From Phoronis ovalis (Eukaryota; Phoronida; Phoronidae): a stretch of 11,582 bases of DNA. The notes under the pieces are model-generated. The model saw only the letters and a program-made list of their open reading frames with translations, was not told the origin of the DNA and searched no databases. The position numbers and the translations under genes are program-made. Of the stretch, positions 1 to 7,716 are shown in pieces (within the stretch, counting starts at the first letter, position 1; each line of letters starts with the position of its first letter). The stretch spans positions 1 to 11,582 of the forward strand of contig JAOXYB010052068.1 of NCBI GenBank assembly GCA_028565635.1, read 5' to 3'.

Positions 1-2
1 TT

Positions 3-246
3 GAAAATGCTGTTGCCGAGGCAGACGATTTTTTGGCACCTTCAGATACTGTAACGGTTGTGAAAGACGACGCCTGGTAAAATCATACTGCGGTGGTGGA
101 GAGTGAACTGGAATTGACGGTTTATTTTGAAGGTAGAAATACATGGAGCAACTGGGGGTATGTTTTGCAAGGAAAAAGTACACGGCAGTGACTTAATCGA
201 TGACGATGAAGAAGATGGTAGTAATGGCATTTCAACAATAGAATAA
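3..246 (+). pseudogene. Broken coding-like remnant at left edge, unrecognised
   Basis: Frame 3 is open from the window edge to TAA at 78-80 with protein-like composition (A-D-D-F-L-A-P-S-D-T-V-T-V-V). The same frame stays open again from 81 to TGA at 189-191. Frame 1 takes over with coding-like sequence from about 118 to TAA at 244-246, ending in an acidic tail (D-L-I-D-D-D-E-E-D). Two stops and a frame change over 240 bases suggest a decayed gene or transposon copy cut by the window edge. It could also be a terminal exon ending at 80 followed by 3' UTR. I do not recognise the protein. Confidence 0.3.
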
Positions 247-295
247 TATTTGAAGACTATCTGTGTATATTCTCAGACTGATTTGAGTTTTAAAA

Positions 296-640
296 TATTT
301 TAAATAACAATCCATTTCGTTTATTAAGAGCACAACATAGTCGTATGTTAAGTAAGATCACCCATGTATATAATTAGGAAGTCCTGAACTTTATACCAAC
401 CCCGTACCAACGTAGCACCCGTCAAATGGATTTGTTTTTCCACTCCACCCACCTATAAAAAGTATTTTAAAAGTACGATACTTCAGTTCGTTTATTAAGA
501 GCACAAAATAACCGTATATTAAGTAAGATCACCCATGTATATAATTAGGATGAGCTGAACTTTATACCAACCACCCGTCAAGTAAATTTGTTTTTCAATC
601 CACCCACCTATAAAAAGTTATTTAAGTATGATAATCGTTC
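296..640. repeat. Tandem duplication, about 170-bp unit
   Basis: Two head-to-tail copies share cgtttattaagagcacaa, agtaagatcacccatgtata and cacccacctataaaaagt. The shared ttcgtttatt starts at 316 and again at 487, an offset of 171. The second copy lacks about 16 bases present near 400-415 of the first. A short start of a third copy follows at about 615. The boundary has tattttaa in each copy. No coding potential is seen. Confidence 0.85.
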
Positions 641-1440
641 TTACCTAAAACATATCCATAAAACACCTCTTGTCCATGACCAAATTTTAGCTTCTACTGC
701 CTAGTAATACATTAATATGCTTTCACAGCAACATTTACAGCATATCTAATTTCCGTTTATTTATCATTCTAATAGATTATAACATAAACATGTTCTACTT
801 TATGTGATATTAACATCCAATTACCAAATACTTGTGTCAATATGATATATATCCAATTACACTTTTAACCACAAAATGTCATATTATACCACTCCTGATC
901 CAGATCTATAAAATCAACCGGTTACTTCAATTAGATACAACTTTTTAATGAGCGCTCAAAAAAAAATCACATAAAAAATCACTTATTTCTCATCTATTAC
1001 CGCATAAAACTACTTATTCCACATCTTCTAGACATTGCCGTTACAGACGAGAAGCATTTCAAAAGATTAACGTAAATTTATATTTATAAAAATATGGGGC
1101 AATTAAACCTAAAATACCTTAAACATAATTATGTTCCTTACACCTACTCACAATATTTACAAATAAAAAAATTGCGCTCATTTAAAAAAATTATGCTACA
1201 TTTACCAAATATTAACCAAAAATTTCGTTAATTGCTTATTTCTTCAAAACTACACGTCACAATTAAAAATCACATTACATATTTTTCCCTTTCTACTTAA
1301 TATTCCTATTGCCTGCACTTTTTTCATCCTGAAACTATTATTATTAGCTGAAACAGGTAAAATTCCCTAATTTAGGTCATATTAAAGAATTGCCACCCCA
1401 CGGACTATAACAATGCTGCATACCCTATAAATAGGATAAG
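641..1440. other. AT-rich intergenic stretch, no gene seen
   Basis: About 800 bases of strongly AT-rich DNA with many short homopolymers and stops in all frames. I see no exon-like frame, RNA gene or clear repeat. Only a TATAAATAG motif near 1426 stands out, noted separately. Confidence 0.6.
1426..1434 (+). promoter_or_regulatory. Possible TATA box upstream of exon 1
   Basis: TATAAATAG occurs about 380 bases upstream of the exon 1 acceptor and could drive a non-coding first exon. It lies in AT-rich DNA close to a duplicated repeat segment, so it may be chance. No initiator or GC-rich context supports it. Confidence 0.15.
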
Positions 1441-1445
1441 CAGCA

Positions 1446-1660
1446 AAAATGGGGGAATATTTTGATTTTGGGCTACACATACCCATCTAAAAATATGATG
1501 GTTCCCCACAGCAAATACAGTCATTTTGGATAAGAGTACCCCACAATGCTAAACCAGATTATAATGCATGATGTATTCTATTCTTTTCTAATGTAAAAAA
1601 AACACACTAATGTTAAGAAAATATAATCCTACACATTGGATGGGAATTAGACATCTTTTC
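1446..1660. repeat. Segmental duplicate, copy 1 (upstream of exon 1)
   Basis: Shares a perfect 50-base block (1551-1600) with 4134-4183 in intron 3, plus diverged homology on both sides. The homology includes a MITE-like end (ctacacatacccatctaa, then aaatatg) and the motif tataatcctacacatt. Confidence 0.85.
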
Positions 1661-1811
1661 TTAACCGTAGCTTGTTCTGCACTAAAGTATGTACTGTGTT
1701 TATAAAAAAACCTTCTAGAATTGACATTGCCGACCTAAGTAACAATATTTCTGTTGTCAAAGTACTATATTGTACTATGCTTATGCATTTAATTATAGAT
1801 TTTAATTATAG

Positions 1812-2047
1812 ATGATAGGCAGCTGAACTTGATAATCCCAGAAAGTATCAAAGCTAATCAGGAACCAGAAATTGCAATGCAACAACTGCAAAGTCACATA
1901 GAACAATTCGGTCTTAGCATAAAAGACGTCCCAGGTGGTGGAAGTTGCTTTTTTCACTCTGTTGTTGATCAACTAAAGAACAACGACATCCACAAAACAC
2001 ATCAAGAATTAAGGCAAGAAGCTGTGAAGTTCCTAAAAAATAACATG
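1812..2047 (+). CDS. Exon 1: N-terminal half of OTU cysteine protease domain
   Basis: The frame is open from the acceptor (AG at 1810-1811) to a phase-0 donor ATG|GTAATT. It holds the OTU nucleophile block: Asp codon at 1925, then V-P-G-G-G-S-C-F-F-H-S-V, with the candidate catalytic Cys codon at 1946-1948 (about residue 45), followed by a helix ending in D-Q-L. OTU enzymes usually show G-D-G-N-C here, so the Asp three before the Cys is replaced by Gly. The Cys itself and the hydrophobic helix are kept. The first two bases complete a codon started upstream if the 1812 acceptor is used. An alternative acceptor AG at 1797-1798 also gives an open frame. If the 5' exon is non-coding, translation would start at the ATG at 1877, still upstream of the whole OTU core. 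Confidence 0.8.
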
Positions 2048-5000
2048 GTAATTTAAACATTGCACACTCTTTCTGAAAAATAAATATCGGAATATCAGCA
2101 CATTATTTGTTTGGCACACAGATATATTCAAATTTATTGATAAGTAAGAAGTCATATACTGTAGCCTGTTTCTTTTTTTCTGGTTCTGTAGATTTCTTTT
2201 CTTTTCTTACAGTATGTTCCTGGCACGAAAGATCGATTTCAAGATTTTCTTGTGAAAAATGAATATGCGACTTGGGAAAAATATTTGATAGATATGGAAA
2301 AGGACACTACATGGGCAGATGAACCTATCATTCGTGCCACAGCTTTTGATTTAAGATGCACAATTATGATATACTCAAGTGACAATACAAAGGAAACGGT
2401 TATAAATCCGGCACAATGGCTTAGATTGTATGTAGGACACATAGCAGAGTTGCACTTTGTCAGCTTGCAAAGTAAGTAAATGCAGTCTTAGCATAATCTA
2501 ATTCAAAAGTATTATTTTAAAACTAATTTAACTTGGAAGACATATTCAGTGTGTAGGTGAAGTGTAACAATATACAACATTAATTATATATAATTATTTA
2601 TTAATTTTTACAGAAAATAGAATGAAGAACATCACAATGCCAGTTGAAAGATGCTCAAATACAGAGTCAGGTAATGAATTCCCTTTGTGTTAGTTACGTC
2701 ACTGTTATAAAAATGGTAAATTAGTAAATGTAAAATGCTATTGCTTAATTTAAAATGTATATTCAATTGATTTTAGTTTAGTACATTGCATGAATGGCTG
2801 CAAATAGTGTGCACTTATTTGCTTTGAGTTATACTTGTGTATGTTCGACCTGATTCCCTATATATCCATTAGTGAGTAGCACAATATGTTACCCAAAATT
2901 AATTTAGGTTACCACAAGCGTGAATCGGGCAATTCCCCTTTCCTTGTCACATCAATTGATGAGAAGCTGTAATTCATGATAACACAAAATATTCTTGTGC
3001 TTTTCAGAGACAAAGTAACGGACCTTATTATTATTTTGCCTAAATTATCAAAAGTGCGAACCGGGTAATTTCCTTTTCGAGTTTAAGCTATGTGCCTGGG
3101 TTGGTAGTAAACATCAACAAAATGTTGAAGTGTTTAGTTTTAACATTAATTAATATATTTTTATGCCCATCCACATAGTGGCTGGGCATGTAGTCGTGGC
3201 GAAGGCGTTGTTGTATGTAACACTTTCCTTTGTCTTGCAATAACAGCTTTAGTTTTTACCCGATGAGCTTCATACTCAGTACAGGTAAATACAGGTCACA
3301 GTGGAAGTCAGTTTACTTTTGACCTTGATTACTTCCAATATAACCAACTGGTGGCCATGTTTTTTCCTGAGAGGGCACGTAACGTTGTGTCTACAGAAGA
3401 TGGAAGTGCTACCAGGACGATTCAAAGGTGGTTCTAGGAAGGCCATAGGCTGGTAGGCATAATAGGTAAGGTGACATTTTAAAATGCGCTTGACAAGTAT
3501 ATCAAATGCCGGTACGAATCTTTGACATTTTTCACTGTGTGTAACAATTTTTGTCTCACAGTAACTGCGTCAGTTTTTAACCGATCTGCTCCATATTCAG
3601 TACAGAGTAAGTACAGGTCAAAGAACAGGGTTTTTTTAATATTGACCCGGATTACTTCCAACATGTCCGACTGGTAGCCATATTTGTTCCTGAGAAGGCA
3701 TGTTGCGTTGCGTTTATATCCGCAAAAACCAAGCGCTACTTGGACGATTCAAAGGTTGTTCTAAGAAGGCCATAGGTTGGTAGCCCAAATGGGTCTCTTT
3801 TTCAGAAATTAATCCCTAAAAATGAATTGACTTTTCACAGAAATGTTCATAGAGATTGGTCCACTTTTCAACAAACCATAAAAATAGGTTGTTTTTTCAC
3901 AATTTTATGTAAAGGTAGCAATTCCAGGGAATAGTTTCAAGCAAAACAGTAGTCCTTTTTGTGACAGAAAACTCTAAAAATGTGTCAATTTTTGATACCA
4001 AAATCCTTAAAAATTGGTAGATATTTTGAGTTTGGATTGCACATCCCATCTAAAAATATGGCCAGTTTTCCCCGGGGGCTAACGCGTCAAACAGCTGATA
4101 CAATCATTTTTGAATAAGTGTACCCACAATGATAAACCAGATTATAATGCATGATGTATTCTATTCTTTTCTAATGTAAAAAACCAGTAATGTTAAAGAA
4201 TATAATCCTACACATTTAATGAGCATTAGACAAGACAAATGTCTTGTTTCTTAATGTTGTTGTCATGCTTGTATTTTAGATGCATCGTCTATCTCAGAAT
4301 TGGGTGCAGAAGTGCTTCATTGTACAGACTCTTCCTTAAACCAGGGTAAGGCAACATTAAAACAAAAATGTGAAAGTATGTCAGAACAATTTTTCACACT
4401 AATATATAAACTACTGTTTCTTACTTACACATTCCAAAAAAGTTTTAAGTTTATTCATTATTAATAATAAAATAAAATCATCCTGCGGAGTCCTGTTGCT
4501 TAAATAAATGGAGGTATTACTCATATTTGTAATGTTGATGATAGCTAAGAATGACGATAGCTAAGCTGAAAACTATGCGTTTTCTAATTTTAGATGGAAA
4601 TATACAGGCACATGGCAGCATAAGAGAACTGGAGTTGAAATTAAAATTAACTGTAGCAGAATCAGAAAAACTGCTAATTGATTATTTTATACAAAACAAG
4701 ATGCCAACCTGCGAGGTTATCAGTGCTGTAATGAAACTGAGAGGAGTTGCATGTATTGACATAACAAAAGGAAGTATCGTGTTTGTATTTCGACCAGTTG
4801 ATGTCAGTAATCTAGATCATTTGTGGCGTCTGTATTGTAATGGTGAGTTACGAGATTTATTGGAGCAGGCATTATTCACAGCAAAAGTCAAAAAGATATT
4901 TAGTATTGAAATGGTAAAATTTGAAGTAAACATTTTAGCACAAGAAGTCATTGAGTGCAAGAAATTTCTGTTAGAAACAAACATGGTGAGTACAATGCAG

Positions 5001-7716
5001 TATCAACCAGATGTGGTACTATTTACAATTTATACATTATGCATTCTACCATTTTTCAGGCAGATAAGTTGATCGACTGACAAAATCAACTTATGTGTTA
5101 GCTTCTGATATTGTCAAACACATTATTATGTTCTTGTTTCGTAATTATCATACTAGCATTTGGCATGATGTGAATGGGGTAACAACACTCTACCAAGTAC
5201 TGTATAGGTTTTTTAACCTCTAGTAGTACATGTTATATGCATTGAAAACTTGAAGATTGTATCATGAAGTCACAGTTCATTGATGAATAATTTTAAAATC
5301 AACAACATGCATATTTTTGCACGTACTGAACCTTGAATTTGTTAGTTCTGGTTTGTATTGTTATTAGTATTATAATTTATATCTGTTTTGCATATTCATG
5401 TGGTCAGGAAATAGGCTATGATAAGCAAGCAAATTTACTACAACTTCATAATGCCGCTTACAGCTATGATGTTCCTAGAATACTGCAACTTCTCGAAGAA
5501 GGGTATGATGTGAATGAAAGAAGTGAGGTATGGAAAGGATATTAAGTTTATAAGAAAAGATGTTAAATATATGGAGGCTATTTACAGTCAGTATGTGTAG
5601 ATACCAAACATGTTTGAAAGGTATTGATTAGTTATTGGTATCATCAGCGAAATATTGCCTTCATAACTATCATCAAATCTCATAAAGTCTATCATCAAAT
5701 CACTCTGACCAATGAATAAGCAAAAACAAAAAATCCGCAAATCATTTGCAACTACGTAAATTTTTATTCTCCAGTAATTGAAAATGTGAATATATAGTAA
5801 TTTTAACTTACAGTAACTGTATCTTTCATTATTTTAAAAATATACTAAATGGTATAGAAGAAATTTAAAACAGCTATTTAAAGTTCCTAGATCGCTAGAT
5901 TTCATAGTTTTTGCAAAAAGCTAATGGAAATAAAAAAGTGTGGTTTGTCATTTTCTGATGTAGTTGACCTGCACGATCTCCAACTGGACGAGTACTTATA
6001 ATTGCACTAAAGAACACTCATTATATTGTTTTACCATTACATTAGGATTACATAACTATCTGTAATATAGGTTACATTAATTTATGTTAGCAAGCAAAAT
6101 GGGTGTAATTTATTTCAGCATAAATTTCCAGTAGTTTAGCAACCAAACTAACTGTCAAAAAGTTGGGATTTCCTAGAGAAGGGAAGGTACCTCTTTTCAT
6201 ACTCTGCACCAATAGGTTAAAGTTACTGTAAATTGCCCAATTTAAAATACAGATGGTACATGTAACTATTATCAACCACTCATAGAAAAAAGTTAAAACT
6301 GCTATGAAGTTCATTTTCCCCCAATATTTAAAATTTTAATGGAAAATGTTATAAAAAAAATCAATATTATTTTTACAACCTTCATGTTTTTTAGTCTGGA
6401 AAGACAGCACTGCATATAGCCGCTGGCAGAATCATAGGTGGTAAAGAATTGGTAAAATGCTTACTAGAAGCCATGGCTAATGTTGACAGCTTAGATGTAG
6501 ACTTGGAGACTCCTCTCCATAAAGCGGCTTTAGAAGGCAATTGTAGTGTGGTTAAATTATTATTGAGTGCAGGAGCTGCTGTCAATATTAGAAATAAAGT
6601 AAGGATTTAGCTTTGAAATAAACAGACTGTTGCCATGGGTATGATCAGAAACCTTTCAGAACATTATTATGTGATTAACACAATTAAGGTATGGTTGAAG
6701 ATGACACGAGTTAGAAAGAGGATATGATGTCTTACTAAATAACTTTTGTTTCTATTTTCAAGTTATTTGATGACAGTAATTAAAGGCTTTTTTACATCTA
6801 ATACATTATCTCGGACTCAAAAGTTGCTTTAAATAGCATTCACAGTTTTCATGCAGGGAAAAAGAAATGTATTTTTAATAGATACTATTTTAAATTATAA
6901 AAAACATTATAATAAGATCACTTGATAATTTCAATTTTTACTCTGTAGTGTGGACAAACAGCTTTGCATTGTGCAGTTAGCAAAGATGCAAACACTGTCA
7001 AATGTTTACTGGAAGCTAAATCTGATGTAAACATATTAGATGGAGACATGGAGACTCCTCTGGATAAAGCACTCAGTATAGGCAATGATGATGTGATCGA
7101 ATTGTTACGGAATGCAGATACTGATACCAAAATAGAGAATAAGGTACATTTGTATTATTTTAATAAGTACCATTTGCCTTTGGAATAAAATATTGGTTGT
7201 GTTACTAATTAAGTTACCTAATCTTGAAAATCACCAAGTTAAATCACTTAAAGCACTCAGTACATGGTGTGAATATCCTAAATATTCTCTCATATGAGTG
7301 TAGTCATGCTCAGCAGGAGCATAAATTAATGATTCAATATCGCTCACAACATAGTTTATGTTTTGTAGTGGCCACAATACAAGATGGAGGACCGACATAG
7401 GGAAATACTTCAACAAAATCGCATGCTTTTAGTACATGACATTGATGTTCCTGTCATTTTAAAGCATTTAATTCAAAGTCAAGTTTTGAACAATACACTG
7501 AAAAATGAGATTCTGTCTATACCCTCCAGACAGGGGCAGGTTGATGCTTTGCTAGATATATTGCCTACAAGAGGATCAAAGGCTTTTGAGGAATTCTGTA
7601 AAGCATTGCAAAATGACTACGAATGGCTGGCAACAAAATTATTAAACTCTGCTGCTGTAGGTGAAAAAGATGTTGCCACAAGAGGTAGGGCTATGTCTCA
7701 TCAATACAACTTTTAA
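1812..7716 (+). CDS. OTU / TRADD-like N / ankyrin / CARD multidomain protein (nine-exon gene model)
   Basis: Exons: 1812-2047, 2213-2471, 2614-2670, 4280-4345, 4594-4985, 5408-5527, 6395-6598, 6949-7143 and 7369-7716 (or donor after 7684). All eight junctions are GT...AG and the phases match throughout, giving about 624 codons before TAA at 7714-7716. Counting from the codon at 1814: OTU protease about residues 30-165, linker 165-206, TRADD-like N-terminal domain about 228-334, five ankyrin repeats about 344-509, CARD 515-604. OTU domains cleave ubiquitin chains; TRADD-like N, ankyrin and CARD modules bind partners in death-receptor, NF-kB and inflammasome-type pathways. I infer a cytosolic signalling deubiquitinase or adaptor. 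No signal peptide or obvious membrane segment is seen. No ATG opens the first exon; the first in-frame ATG is at 1877, so a further 5' exon is possible. I do not recognise a named orthologue. Joining the exons into one transcript is inference from phase and order. Confidence 0.75.
2213..2471 (+). CDS. Exon 2: C-terminal half of OTU domain with catalytic His
   Basis: A long pyrimidine-rich tract ends in TTACAG at 2212, and the exon reads in phase 0 directly from exon 1. It encodes the second half of the OTU fold: helices with W-E-K-Y-L and a W-A-D-E-P element, a beta strand around L-R-C-T-I-M-I-Y, and the closing block G-H-I-A-E-L-H-F-V-S-L. The His codon at 2453-2455 (about residue 159) sits where OTU proteases place the catalytic His in H-Y/F-x-S. 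Position +2 after it is Val rather than the Asp or Asn often used as third triad member, so the acid must come from elsewhere (perhaps the Asp at 1925) or the triad is weakened. The donor is A|GTAAGT, close to consensus, leaving phase 1. Confidence 0.82.
2614..2670 (+). CDS. Exon 3: short linker exon
   Basis: A 57-bp exon with acceptor TTTTTACAG and donor CAG|GTAATG, phase 1 on both sides. It encodes about 19 polar residues (N-R-M-K-N-I-T-M-P-V-E-R-C-S-N-T-E-S) with no domain. It links the OTU fold to the TRADD-like domain. Its symmetric phase means it could be skipped without breaking the frame. Support is splice signals and frame continuity only. Confidence 0.6.
2899..3078. repeat. Pair of diverged short direct repeats in intron 3
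   Basis: Segments at about 2899-2943 and 3034-3078 align at an offset of 135. The first has gcgtgaatcgggcaattcccc and the second gtgcgaaccgggtaatttcc in slightly varied form. They are remnants of one repeat family; no coding content is seen. Confidence 0.45.
3210..3786. repeat. Two units of the 320-bp repeat family inside intron 3
   Basis: Anchors gattacttcc at 3327 and 3650 are 323 bases apart. Each unit carries the same ordered blocks as the array at 8973-11338: gagagggcacgtaac, gacgattcaaaggt, attttaaaatg, gacaagta, ctccatattcagtacagagt. These copies are diverged, and they connect the gene to the downstream array. Confidence 0.88.
3787..4075. mobile_element. MITE-like non-autonomous element, degenerate
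   Basis: The region contains repeated short modules (ctaaaaatg...tcaattttt, cttaaaaattgg) and ends in tttgagtttggattgcacatc...ctaaaaatatggccag...ccccggggg. The same blocks occur at 11339-11482, and the right end resembles that of the 10431-10598 element. No coding capacity is seen, and the left terminal repeat is not evident. Confidence 0.55.
4008..4240. repeat. Segmental duplicate, copy 2 (inside intron 3)
   Basis: Partner of 1446-1660 in the same orientation, about 2.6 kb apart. It differs by indels, notably extra sequence near 4075-4100 and a palindromic addition at 4230-4247. Its right side lies directly before the exon 4 acceptor. Confidence 0.85.
4280..4345 (+). CDS. Exon 4: short linker exon
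   Basis: A 66-bp exon with acceptor GTATTTTAG and donor CAGG|GTAAGG, again phase 1 on both sides. It encodes about 22 residues beginning D-A-S-S-I-S-E-L-G-A-E-V-L, acidic and serine-rich, with no recognised domain. It follows the 1.6-kb repeat-filled intron 3, whose 3' part is a duplicate of sequence upstream of exon 1. Like exon 3 it could be an optional cassette. Confidence 0.55.
4594..4985 (+). CDS. Exon 5: TRADD-like N-terminal domain
   Basis: A 392-bp exon with acceptor CTAATTTTAG entering in phase 1 and donor ATG|GTGAGT leaving in phase 0. After about 20 linker residues the translation shows the pattern of the TRADD-like N-terminal domain found beside ankyrin, NACHT and death-fold modules in many invertebrate immune proteins. 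A helix carries S-E-K-L-L-I-D-Y-F. A strand-turn-strand block follows, R-G-V-A-C-I-D-I-T-K-G-S-I-V-F-V-F, then the helix L-D-H-L-W-R-L-Y-C-N-G-E-L. A closing strand plus helix ends with C-K-K-F-L-L. In vertebrate TRADD the N-terminal domain binds TRAF2, so a protein-interaction role is likely; the partner here is unknown. The identification rests on motif memory, not a profile search. Confidence 0.72.
5408..5527 (+). CDS. Exon 6: first ankyrin repeat
   Basis: A 120-bp exon, phase 0 on both sides, between acceptor GTGGTCAG and donor GAG|GTATGG. It encodes a degenerate first ankyrin repeat: L-H-N-A-A-Y-S-Y-D-V, then the second helix I-L-Q-L-L-E-E-G-Y-D-V-N and an acidic end that runs straight into S-G-K-T-A-L-H of exon 7. 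The weaker consensus is normal for an N-terminal capping repeat. The pyrimidine tract before the acceptor is modest, so the exact left edge is less sure than the frame. Confidence 0.75.
6395..6598 (+). CDS. Exon 7: ankyrin repeats 2 and 3
   Basis: A 204-bp exon, phase 0 to phase 0, from acceptor TTTTTTAG to donor AAA|GTAAGG. It encodes two clear ankyrin repeats: G-K-T-A-L-H-I-A-A-G ... L-V-K-C-L-L-E-A-M-A-N-V-D, then E-T-P-L-H-K-A-A-L-E-G-N ... V-V-K-L-L-L-S-A-G-A-A-V-N. The T-P-L-H / T-A-L-H turns and the L-L-L-x-x-G-A helices are canonical. The first repeat has about three extra residues in its first loop (R-I-I-G-G-K-E). It is paralogous to exon 8. Confidence 0.92.
6949..7143 (+). CDS. Exon 8: ankyrin repeats 4 and 5
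   Basis: A 195-bp exon, phase 0 to phase 0, from acceptor CTCTGTAG to donor AAG|GTACAT. It encodes C-G-Q-T-A-L-H-C-A-V ... T-V-K-C-L-L-E-A-K-S-D-V-N and M-E-T-P-L-D-K-A-L-S-I-G-N ... V-I-E-L-L-R. It is clearly related to exon 7: K-C-L-L-E-A and E-T-P-L-x-K-A occur at matching places, and the DNA at gagactcctct is identical. The last repeat is degenerate (T-P-L-D, L-L-R-N-A-D), as expected for a C-terminal cap. Confidence 0.9.
7369..7716 (+). CDS. Exon 9: C-terminal CARD (caspase recruitment domain)
   Basis: The acceptor TTTTGTAG at 7368 enters in phase 0. After five residues an ATG at 7384 opens a full-length six-helix CARD of about 90 residues. Helix 1 is M-E-D-R-H-R-E-I-L-Q-Q-N-R-M-L-L. 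The L-K-H-L-I-Q-S-Q-V-L segment follows, then the CARD signature V-D-A-L-L-D-I-L-P-T-R-G-S-K-A-F-E-E-F-C-K-A-L and closing E-W-L-A-T-K-L-L. This resembles the CARDs of CRADD, caspase-2 and caspase-9, which recruit caspases or adaptors by CARD-CARD contact. The frame reaches TAA at 7714-7716. A donor-like AGAG|GTAGGG at 7684/7685 could instead splice onward in phase 1; I found no convincing next exon, so the C-terminus is uncertain. Confidence 0.9.
   Translation, partial: WPQYKMEDRHREILQQNRMLLVHDIDVPVILKHLIQSQVLNNTLKNEILSIPSRQGQVDALLDILPTRGSKAFEEFCKALQNDYEWLATKLLNSAAVGEKDVATRGRAMSHQYNF

Noticed and set aside
289-304. Perfect 16-bp palindrome tttaaaatattttaaa
   Set aside because: Expected by chance in AT-rich DNA and partly explained by the tandem repeat boundary.
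1829-1831. TTG at 1829 as translation start
   Set aside because: Non-ATG starts are rare in animals; the frame simply continues upstream into the acceptor.
2239-2442. Minus-strand open frame over OTU exon 2
   Set aside because: Shadow of the + strand OTU exon; no domain and no splice support.
4551-4593. Start of the TRADD-like coding frame at the ATG at 4551
   Set aside because: A pyrimidine-rich acceptor ends at 4593 and fits the phase of exon 4, so the upstream ATG is intronic in the preferred model; a separate start here cannot be fully excluded.
6087-6314. Minus-strand frame with hydrophobic residues resembling a small membrane protein
   Set aside because: Lies in AT-rich intron 6 with no conserved pattern; AT-rich antisense readily gives Phe/Leu/Ile-rich frames.
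6391-6585. Minus-strand open frame over ankyrin exon 7 (and a similar one at 6918-7130 over exon 8)
   Set aside because: Complement of ankyrin coding sequence; similarity between the two frames follows from the exon duplication.
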